Assembly: GCA_003153875.1 (NCBI GenBank) | Contig: PMBY01000189.1 | Span: forward strand, 1 to 8,619 | Source of the DNA: Myxococcales bacterium | GTDB lineage: Bacteria; Myxococcota; Polyangia; Fen-1088 | Reading direction: 5' to 3' | DNA length: 8,619 nt | Shown here: positions 1 to 5,509 of the stretch, one piece after another | Position numbering within the stretch: the stretch's first letter is position 1 | Layout: each line of letters starts with the position of its first letter | The notes under the pieces: generated by a model | What the model was told of the DNA's origin: nothing | Database searches by the model: none | The model's input: only the letters and a program-made list of their open reading frames with translations | Program-made: the position numbers and the translations under genes

Positions 1-75
1 CCGTTTGCTGTCGTCGCCGGCGCGTTCATGGTGCAAGAGCTGGCCAAGCTGCGCCGAATTCCCCGGGCTGCTTGA
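1..75 (+). CDS. Possible 3' end of an upstream gene (partial)
   Basis: Frame 1 is open from the left edge to a TGA at 73-75 and would encode the last 24 residues of a protein whose body lies outside the window. The tail starts hydrophobic (PFAVVAGAF) and ends basic (LAKLRRIPRAA), as in a membrane protein ending in a cytoplasmic tail. Third codon positions are mostly G or C, which fits coding in this genome. Frame 2 is also open here, so the choice rests on composition alone. No family can be named from so short a piece. Confidence 0.35.
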   Translation, partial: PFAVVAGAFMVQELAKLRRIPRAA

Positions 76-130
76 GCAGCACGGCGTCGTAAACACGGCT
101 CGCGACCGGTCACGGAATCTTGATCCGCTT

Positions 131-146
131 TGGGGATTCCCTGGCA
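131..146 (+). promoter_or_regulatory. Weak -24/-12 (sigma-54-like) candidate upstream of the FGE-fold gene
   Basis: TGG at 131-133 and TGGCA at 142-146 give the GG-N10-GC spacing (GG 132-133, GC 144-145). The predicted start is near 157, leaving a leader of about 17 nt that contains the GGAAGG ribosome site. The -24 element departs from the TGGCACG consensus after TGG, and the -12 has TGGCA instead of TTGCA. Such a match can easily arise by chance in GC-rich DNA. Confidence 0.18.
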
Positions 147-157
147 GAATCCCTGGC
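135..157 (+). repeat. Tandem 11-nt direct repeat in the 5' leader
   Basis: GATTCCCTGGC (135-145) and GAATCCCTGGC (147-157) are identical except at one position and are offset by 12 bp. GGAATC at 114-119 is an inverted copy of GATTCC at 135-140. The cluster lies 17-60 bp before the start codon at 174. It could be a binding site, but nothing else in the window repeats it. Confidence 0.4.
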
Positions 158-173
158 CGGAAGGTAGGGGCCG

Positions 174-1163
174 ATGAAGAACAGATCCATAGCTTGGGTG
201 GCAGTCTTCTCTTTGGCTGGCGTCGTCGGTTTCGCGCTGCTCGCGCGCTCCGGGGCGAAAGCCGGCGCGCTCGCCGGTCCGGCCGCAGCGGGCTGCATCG
301 ACCTGGACGGTGACGGCTACGGCATCGGCTGCGCCGCCGGACCGGACTGCAACGATCGCGATCCGGCCATCCACCCGGGCGCGACTGAGATGTGCAATTT
401 CAAGGATGATGACTGCAACGGATTGGTCGACGATGTCGCCGAATGTCCTGCGCTGGCGCTCGATCCAAGCCCCGTGCGCGTGCCGGAGGGATCCTTCTTG
501 ATGGGCAGCGAGTCGGGCGCGGCGGACGAGAAGCCGGTTCACCGCGTACAAGGCTCGGCCTTTGTCATGGATCGCTACGAGGTCACCAACGCGCGCTACC
601 ACGCGTGCGTGCGGGCAGGTGCGTGCGGGGCGCCCTCGCTGTCGAGCTCCAATTCGCGGACGCACTATTTCGACAATCCCGTCTTCGCGGACTATCCCGT
701 GGTTCTCGTGTCATGGAAGCAGGCCGTGAAGTTCTGCACCTTCGCGGGCGGCCGATTGCCCAGCGAGGCGGAGTGGGAGCGCGCCGCGGCCGGGAGCGAT
801 GCCCCGCGCACCTATCCTTGGGGTGACAGCCCACCGGACTGCAGCAAAGCCAATTTCGCCGGTTGCGTGGGCGACACGGATCGCGTGGGCCGTCGCCCAG
901 CGGGCCAGAGTCCCTACGGCGCCTTCGACATGGCGGGCAACGTCTGGGAATGGACCGCGGACTGGTACGACGCCAGCTACTATCGCCAAAGCCCCAGCCA
1001 GGATCCAGTTGGTCCCGCGACTGGCACTTTGAAAGTCGTGCGAGGCGGTTGCTGGATGAGCGGGGAAAACTCGCTGCGCACCACCTGCCGCAAGGCCGAG
1101 TTGCCCGACCTGTGGGCGCCCAACGTTGGCTTCCGTTGCGTCTATGCGGAGGTGCGGCCATGA
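174..1163 (+). CDS. Exported FGE/SUMF1-fold protein with N-terminal MopE-type metal-binding motif
   Basis: 329 aa. Residues 1-23 form a basic start plus hydrophobic segment (signal peptide or anchor). Residues 43-91 match the Cys/Asp-rich putative metal-binding motif of MopE-like proteins (DLDGDGYG at 43-50, PDCNDRDPAIHPGA at 57-70, DDDCNG at 78-83). Residues about 100-325 are an FGE-sulfatase (SUMF1) domain, shown by GSFLMGSE (106-113), GRLPSEAEWERAA, YPWGD, NVWEW (256-260), VVRGG and NVGFRC near the end. True aerobic FGEs oxidise a sulfatase cysteine using two copper-binding cysteines just after the RGGS/W motif. Here that stretch reads RGGCWMSGENSL (290-301) and my alignment by eye puts neither cysteine in place, so FGE activity is unlikely. 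A binding or structural role, or another activity of this fold, is possible. The ATG at 174 has GGAAGG at 159-164, 9 nt upstream. The stop overlaps the next gene's start, implying translational coupling. Confidence 0.9.
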   Translation: MKNRSIAWVAVFSLAGVVGFALLARSGAKAGALAGPAAAGCIDLDGDGYGIGCAAGPDCNDRDPAIHPGATEMCNFKDDDCNGLVDDVAECPALALDPSPVRVPEGSFLMGSESGAADEKPVHRVQGSAFVMDRYEVTNARYHACVRAGACGAPSLSSSNSRTHYFDNPVFADYPVVLVSWKQAVKFCTFAGGRLPSEAEWERAAAGSDAPRTYPWGDSPPDCSKANFAGCVGDTDRVGRRPAGQSPYGAFDMAGNVWEWTADWYDASYYRQSPSQDPVGPATGTLKVVRGGCWMSGENSLRTTCRKAELPDLWAPNVGFRCVYAEVRP

Positions 1164-2191
1164 GAGCTCGGCTCGCGCTCGCCGCTGGCCTCCTGGTGTC
1201 GCTCGCCGGTCGCGTGGCCTGGCCCTGCGGCGGGGGGTTTGGTACGGGCATCGCAGTGAACCCACAACAGGACATCATCATCGTGTGGAAGGACGGGGTG
1301 GAGACCTACGTGTTTCAGCCCATCTTTTGCGGCACGGCGACCGACTTCGGCTTGATTCTGCCTGTGCCCTCCGAGCTATCCCAGATGCCCGCCCTGGCCA
1401 ATCAGCAGGCCTTCACCACCGCCATCGCCTCGTCGGAGCCCAAAAAGGTCAAGGTGTCATCCTCCAGCGGCATCGGCTGCGGCTCGTCGGCCTCGGGAGG
1501 CGCGATGAACAGGGACAGCGTCCCCACCGTGGTGGCCAGCGGCCGGGTCGGCTTCCTCGACTGGGTCCAGCTCAAGGCACAGACCGAGGCTTCCTTCACG
1601 GACTGGCTGACGGCCAATGGCTATCCCTATTCCACGACGTCGGCCACGGTGTTTTCCTACTACGTGCAGAAGGGCTGGTACTTCCTGGCCTTCCGGATCA
1701 GCCAGGGGGTCGCGCCCGATGGCGGAACGCTGTGCACGGCCCTGGGTCCGATCGCGTTCGCTTTTCCCACCCCGACGCCAGTCGTGCCCTCGCGCATGGC
1801 AGGCGCGGGCTCGCCAATCGCGGGCTCGAGCGCGAGCCTGTACGCCTGGCGAATCTTCGGGATTAGCTACGGCGACGTGCAGCTGGGGTCGGGATCGAAT
1901 CTCAGGTACTCGGGACTCATCAATGACAGCGACCTTCCCCCGCTCGCCGGCCTGGCCCAAACCGGCGATCGCCTGACCCGGTTGAACATCACCTTCGACG
2001 CCAATACGGCGAGTGCGGACGTTGACCTGGGGATGGTCCCCGCCAGCGACTATCGCGCGACCGAATACGTGCCCGACGACTCCGACAGCGTGTGCTCCAT
2101 GACCAGAACCTCGAGGTCGGGCAGCAGCTTCATGCTGCCCCTGTTCGCCCTCGTGCTTGCTGGCCTGGTTTGCTGGCGACGCCGGCGATAG
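1160..2191 (+). CDS. DUF2330 family exported protein with C-terminal helix and Arg4 tail
   Basis: 343 aa. The ATG at 1160 overlaps the upstream stop (ATGA) and has GGAGGTG at 1148-1154 with 5-nt spacing. This decides the start over the much longer open frame beginning near 863, which would overlap the first gene widely. Residues 1-21 are a signal peptide. The CGGGF motif follows at 23-27, and DIIIVWKDGVETYVFQ then FGLILPVPSEL are typical of DUF2330, a family of unknown function known from Myxococcota and other bacteria. Residues 324-339 form a hydrophobic helix followed by RRRR, and the only nearby cysteine is C312. This resembles the tripartite MYXO-CTERM/GlyGly-CTERM sorting tails (signature, helix, Arg cluster), but the signature motif is degenerate. 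The protein is probably held at the cell envelope. It is likely co-transcribed with the FGE-fold gene. Confidence 0.88.
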   Translation: MRARLALAAGLLVSLAGRVAWPCGGGFGTGIAVNPQQDIIIVWKDGVETYVFQPIFCGTATDFGLILPVPSELSQMPALANQQAFTTAIASSEPKKVKVSSSSGIGCGSSASGGAMNRDSVPTVVASGRVGFLDWVQLKAQTEASFTDWLTANGYPYSTTSATVFSYYVQKGWYFLAFRISQGVAPDGGTLCTALGPIAFAFPTPTPVVPSRMAGAGSPIAGSSASLYAWRIFGISYGDVQLGSGSNLRYSGLINDSDLPPLAGLAQTGDRLTRLNITFDANTASADVDLGMVPASDYRATEYVPDDSDSVCSMTRTSRSGSSFMLPLFALVLAGLVCWRRRR

Positions 2192-2227
2192 GCGGCCGCT
2201 CCCGCGCGAAGTCACGGCCGCGATTTT
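2192..2227 (+). terminator. Possible intrinsic terminator after the DUF2330 gene
   Basis: GCGGCCG at 2192-2198 pairs exactly with CGGCCGC at 2215-2221, giving a 7-bp all-GC stem with a 16-nt loop. It is followed by GATTTT (2222-2227). It begins one base after the stop codon. The loop is long and the T run is only four, so this is a weak but well-placed candidate. Confidence 0.35.
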
Positions 2228-2241
2228 CCAGGCGAGTGCAG

Positions 2242-2255
2242 AATCGCCGGCGATT
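2242..2255. repeat. Perfect 14-bp palindrome in a convergent intergenic gap
   Basis: AATCGCCGGCGATT equals its own reverse complement. It sits about midway between the stop codons of the two convergent genes (2191 and 2292). As RNA it could fold into a 5-bp stem with a CCGG loop on either strand, but no T run follows on either side. It may be a weak bidirectional terminator element, a protein site or chance. Confidence 0.5.
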
Positions 2256-2291
2256 TGTGGAGGCTATTGCGTCGCGGGTGGGCCGCCTTCG

Positions 2292-3530
2292 TCAGCGCGC
2301 CGCCTGCCACAGTTCGCGCCAGGGCAGCCACGTGGCGAGTTTTCCATTCGGCGCCGTCCACACTGCGCGCAGTTTGCCTGCGGCCACGACCAGTGGCCGG
2401 CTGGCGTTACGGCTGTCAACCAAGAGTCCGTAGGGTCCGGATCGCAGGAGGGCAGGCGACCAGGCGGTCGCACCGGGCACAAGCTCGGCAAAACCCTCGC
2501 ACTTCGATTCATCGCATTCCCGGTGCCGCAGCCGCCGGGGAACGCGGCAAATCGCAACACGGCCGTTGACAAGGGTGTGGTCGGAGACGGAGGTGATCTC
2601 GAAGAGGACGCGAGTATCCTCGCCCAGATTCATGTCGTCGGGCCGGCAGCGCCCCGACACATCGCAGTCGGCGGCTGCTGCCACCGCGCCAGGGTCGATG
2701 ACGCCAAATCGCGGATCGCGGGTCGCGCCCACGGCGTAGAGTCCGTCAGCGAAACGCGCGCGCCGCCGAATGATGTTGCGGCCGCCGCAATCGACGTCTT
2801 CGCAATAGTCCATGTGGGGAAAGCCGATGCGGGTCCCACGCGCCGCGATTCGCTGCCACCCCTGGTCGGGCGACAGCTCCCACACCAGCGCGATCGCGGT
2901 AGTTTGGGCGCCGAAGATCGGGTGGCGCACCACAAACGGCAACGGCGCCATGGAGTAGGGCTTGCCTTCGTACTCGACGTTGCGAGGGGCCTCTTCTCCC
3001 AACGCATCGTCACCGACCAGCGGCAGCGAGCGCCCCGCGCGCAGACGCCCGGTTGTGCTCGAGATCCACCACGCAATCTCAGTCGCGGCTTCGGCGTCCA
3101 CCCCTTCCGGAACGGTCATCGGCATTTCGGCAGGCGCCATGTCGTGCGGTTGAGCGGGCCGATCCCAGGCGAGTTCCCAGACCCTTCCGTCGCGCTCGAA
3201 CAGGGCACGGCGGCCGCGACGATCCCAAAGAACTCGGCTTGGACAAGTGGGGGTGTCGGCCAGCTTGCGGGTCTGCCCCTGTGTGGGGTCGAAGAACGAC
3301 CAGGCGCAGCCGGTGGAAGAGGGCTGAAGCCAGGAGACAATCGGACGGTCGGGGAGCTTCTGTGAAGCGGCTTTGGTCTCGGGTGCATCCGGTGTGGCAG
3401 CCGCAGCAATAGAGAGAGAGGCCACAAGCGAGCCAAAGCAGGCACAGCAGAACAGGCCCGCGCGCGGCGGCCGGCCGGGACGTTCCACACCGCTGCAAGA
3501 GTCACCAAGGGTGTGGGTTGTGGCGAACAC
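2292..3530 (-). CDS. Exported protein of unknown function with paired cysteines
   Basis: 412 aa from the GTG at 3530. I do not recognise the family. A hydrophobic segment (residues about 24-45, GLFCCACFGSLVASLSI) followed by an Ala-rich stretch looks like a signal peptide. The mature part has nine cysteines, several close together: C243/C248 (CEDVDC), C289/C295 (CDVSGRC) and C339/C344 (CDESKC). This suggests disulfides outside the cytoplasm. Residues 97-122 (SRVLWDRRGRRALFERDGRVWELAWD) alternate as in a beta-propeller blade, but the pattern is too weak to assign. GAGGT lies 11 nt before the GTG at 3530. A second GTG at 3488 would give 398 aa and a more usual short basic n-region (VERPGRPPR), though it has no SD. 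The opposite strand holds a 402-aa open frame, but its Arg/His/Gly-rich product looks like an antisense shadow. The gene is monocistronic, convergent with DUF2330 and divergent from the VWA gene. Confidence 0.72.
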   Translation of the reverse strand: MFATTHTLGDSCSGVERPGRPPRAGLFCCACFGSLVASLSIAAAATPDAPETKAASQKLPDRPIVSWLQPSSTGCAWSFFDPTQGQTRKLADTPTCPSRVLWDRRGRRALFERDGRVWELAWDRPAQPHDMAPAEMPMTVPEGVDAEAATEIAWWISSTTGRLRAGRSLPLVGDDALGEEAPRNVEYEGKPYSMAPLPFVVRHPIFGAQTTAIALVWELSPDQGWQRIAARGTRIGFPHMDYCEDVDCGGRNIIRRRARFADGLYAVGATRDPRFGVIDPGAVAAAADCDVSGRCRPDDMNLGEDTRVLFEITSVSDHTLVNGRVAICRVPRRLRHRECDESKCEGFAELVPGATAWSPALLRSGPYGLLVDSRNASRPLVVAAGKLRAVWTAPNGKLATWLPWRELWQAAR

Positions 3531-3570
3531 CGAACGAGTCTACCTCAGCCGCGGCCACCCCAGATCTCCG

Positions 3571-3627
3571 GAAACCGGGCGGGAAAGTCGTGGTCATGTC
3601 GTGCTCGAGTCTCAGAAAACCGGGGCG
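3571..3627 (+). repeat. Two similar upstream elements, possible activator sites
   Basis: GAAACCGGGCG (3571-3581) and GAAAACCGGGGCG (3615-3627) differ by one extra A and one extra G and start 44 bp apart, about four helical turns. Relative to the predicted sigma-54 start near 3693 they lie at about -122 and -78, the range where enhancer-binding proteins usually bind. An inverted repeat CGGGA-TT-TCCCG is at 3644-3655. The functional reading is inference. Confidence 0.3.
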
Positions 3628-3666
3628 CACCCTCGAAAGGACGCGGGATTTCCCGACGGCGATTGG

Positions 3667-3682
3667 CGGCACGCATGTTGCT
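3667..3682 (+). promoter_or_regulatory. Sigma-54 (-24/-12) promoter of the VWA lipoprotein gene
   Basis: CGGCACG-CATG-TTGCT matches the sigma-54 consensus TGGCACG-N4-TTGCW at every position except the first T. The invariant GG (3668-3669) and GC (3680-3681) are separated by exactly 10 nt. The predicted transcription start is near 3693, giving a leader of about 14 nt that contains the SD GGAGGA (3695-3700) and leads directly to the ATG at 3707. Position, spacing and orientation all fit. If real, transcription would need an enhancer-binding activator, a regulator type abundant in myxobacteria. Confidence 0.55.
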
Positions 3683-3684
3683 TG

Positions 3685-3706
3685 GGTGGTCCGCGGAGGA
3701 ACCACC
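3685..3706 (+). promoter_or_regulatory. Inverted repeat enclosing the SD of the VWA gene
   Basis: GGTGGTCC (3685-3692) pairs with GGAACCACC (3698-3706) with one bulged A (3700), leaving the 5-nt loop GCGGA. The SD GGAGGA (3695-3700) would lie in the loop and 3' arm, directly against the ATG at 3707. In a transcript starting upstream of 3685 this hairpin would hide the ribosome site. A transcript from the sigma-54 start near 3693 would lack the 5' arm and be free to translate. Confidence 0.4.
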
Positions 3707-5488
3707 ATGGCAAAGCTTGCAACGTCTTGGCTTCTCTTGGGACTGGTGGGTGTTGCGCTGTCTGGGTGCAGTAGCAGCAGCGGCTCAAGCCTTTCCAATG
3801 GCGAGAGCATGGCCCCGGCCATCGGGGGCTCCGCAAACAGCGGCGGCCCCAGCGGGACTGGGTACACGACCGCGCCCAGCGCCTCAGGGGGCGGGTACTT
3901 TTTCGCAGCCGGGGGCTCAACCTCCGGAATAATGGGCGCGGGCGGCGCAACCTACTCCCCCGGACCAGCGCCAACCTACGTGTCCGGCGTCGTCGCATTG
4001 GGCGGGTCGTCCTCCGCGCCCGCCACCAGCGCTCTATCAACTGCGTCTGACGTGGTTTCTCCCCCACCCGTCACAGTTCCAGGTGTCAACCCGTTCGTGC
4101 TCGCCGCGCACGACCCATTCTCGACTTTTGGCGCCGACGTGGACACCGCCAGCTACGATGTGTTCCGCCTGTACGCCCGGCAGGGTACCTTGCCACCGGC
4201 CACCGGGGTGCGACTCGAGGAATACGTCAACTACTTCTCCTACGACTACCCGGCGCCGGCCGTGGACGGGCCCCATCCTTTCTATATTTCACTGGCTGCG
4301 GCTCAGCAGGTGTTCGATCGGCCGACCACCCTCCTGCGCGTCGGGATCCAGGCGACCAACCCGCCGCCCTATACGAAGAAGCCGGCCAATTTGGTTTTCC
4401 TGCTCGACGTGTCGGGAAGCATGGATGACCCGGTGAAGTTGCCTCTCATCAAGACCATGATGGTTCAGGCGCTCGACGTTCTGGATCCCACCGATACCGT
4501 GGCAGTGGTGACCTACTCGGACACCGCGACGGTCAGGTTGACCCCGACGCCGGTTTCCAGCCGGCAGACCATCGTGAACGTGATCGACGGTCTTTTCGCA
4601 GGGGGCAGCACAGCCGGTGCGGACGGTATGGGTCTAGCCTACCAGCAAGCCACCAATGGCTTCATCCCCGGCGGGATCAATCACATCGTGATGTGCACCG
4701 ACGGCGACTTCAACGTGGGGCCATCCAGCACCTCGGAACTGCTCACCCTGATCAGGCAGAAACGTCAGACGGGCGTCACGCTGACGGTGCTGGGGTTCGG
4801 CAGCGGCAACCTGAACGATGCCATGATGGAATCCGTGGCCGATGCCGGCAACGGCATCTACAGCGTCATCATCGACGGCGACCATGCCCAGCAGTACGTG
4901 CGCAACAAGTTGCTGGCCACCATTGTCCATGTGGCCAAGGACATGAAGATCCAGGTCGAATTCAATCCCGATCTGGTCTATGCGTACCGCCTGCTTGGGT
5001 ACGAAGATCGCGACATCGCGGATGCCAACTTCCGCAACGACATCATCGACGCGGGTGAAGTAGGCGCCGGCCATCGCGTGACTGCACTCTATGAGCTGGT
5101 GCTGACCGGCGGCACAATCCCGAGCCGGACCGGCGCCCCGACGCCGGAGGACGGGCCACCCTCGACCCTGGCGCGCGAGATTGCGACCACGGATCTGGCG
5201 CTGGTCAAAGTACGCTACAAGGCCGTGGACGCCACTGATCTCACGCCTGCCCTGGAGGTATCGACCACACTGCCGGCGGACGCGCCCCAGGCCTGGCTCG
5301 ACGTCGCGGATCAGGATCTGCGCTGGGCGACAGCCGTGGCAGCGCTGGCCGAGATTCTCAAGGGCAGTCCCTACGCGGACAAGACCTTCCTGCCCGCGAT
5401 CCGTTCGATCTGCGCGGCACAAGCCACCCGCGATGCGGATCGACAGGAATTCGACACCCTGCTTGAAAAGATAGTCCCGCTGCTTTAG
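3707..5488 (+). CDS. YfbK-like von Willebrand factor A domain lipoprotein
   Basis: 593 aa. The ATG at 3707 is chosen over an open frame back to 3518 because it has a strong SD (GGAGGA, 6-nt spacing) and starts a textbook lipoprotein signal (lipobox LSGC, lipidated C21, Ser at +2). Residues 22-130 are a Gly/Ser/Pro/Ala-rich stalk. Residues about 135-225 match the N-terminal YfbK domain (DPFSTFGADVDTASYDVFR, then VRLEEYVNYFSYDYP). A VWA domain follows at about 228-400 with a complete metal-ion-dependent adhesion site: D234, S236 and S238 (DVSGSM), T302 (GGSTAGADG) and D332 (CTDGDFN). The remainder (about 410-590) matches the C-terminal DUF3520 region (WLDVADQDLRWATAVAALAEIL). E. coli YfbK is of similar length. 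The protein is likely a surface or periplasmic metal-dependent binding protein with unknown partner. It is monocistronic, probably with sigma-54 control. Confidence 0.93.
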   Translation: MAKLATSWLLLGLVGVALSGCSSSSGSSLSNGESMAPAIGGSANSGGPSGTGYTTAPSASGGGYFFAAGGSTSGIMGAGGATYSPGPAPTYVSGVVALGGSSSAPATSALSTASDVVSPPPVTVPGVNPFVLAAHDPFSTFGADVDTASYDVFRLYARQGTLPPATGVRLEEYVNYFSYDYPAPAVDGPHPFYISLAAAQQVFDRPTTLLRVGIQATNPPPYTKKPANLVFLLDVSGSMDDPVKLPLIKTMMVQALDVLDPTDTVAVVTYSDTATVRLTPTPVSSRQTIVNVIDGLFAGGSTAGADGMGLAYQQATNGFIPGGINHIVMCTDGDFNVGPSSTSELLTLIRQKRQTGVTLTVLGFGSGNLNDAMMESVADAGNGIYSVIIDGDHAQQYVRNKLLATIVHVAKDMKIQVEFNPDLVYAYRLLGYEDRDIADANFRNDIIDAGEVGAGHRVTALYELVLTGGTIPSRTGAPTPEDGPPSTLAREIATTDLALVKVRYKAVDATDLTPALEVSTTLPADAPQAWLDVADQDLRWATAVAALAEILKGSPYADKTFLPAIRSICAAQATRDADRQEFDTLLEKIVPLL

Positions 5489-5509
5489 CAGCAGCCTCGA
5501 TCGAGCGCC

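Noticed and set aside
67..80. GCTGC-TTGA-GCAGC hairpin over the TGA at 73-75
   Set aside because: The 5-bp stem is short and has no T run. It is not a convincing terminator.
26..109. Short coding-looking minus-strand stretch (ends ...QPGEFGAAWPALAP)
   Set aside because: It is closed by stops on both sides (110-112 and 26-28), under 30 codons, with no SD. I treated it as chance.
863..1159. Extended start for the DUF2330 gene
   Set aside because: It would overlap the FGE-fold gene by 300 bp. The ATG at 1160 has an SD, a signal peptide and the classic ATGA overlap.
583..2215. Minus-strand open frames opposite the first two genes
   Set aside because: They are compositional shadows of GC-rich genes, with no domains and extreme Arg/Pro content.
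2157..3365. Long + strand open frame (402 aa) across the unknown exported gene
   Set aside because: Its product is rich in Arg, His, Gly and Val with no signal or domain pattern. The minus strand has a signal peptide, paired cysteines and natural composition, so this is an antisense shadow.
3518..3706. Extended start for the VWA lipoprotein
   Set aside because: The added residues would bury the lipoprotein signal and use up the divergent regulatory gap. The ATG at 3707 has a strong SD.
5489..5509. CTCGATCGAG palindrome (5496-5505) as a bidirectional terminator
   Set aside because: It has ten bases with no room for a loop and no T run. The 21-bp convergent gap shows no recognisable terminator.
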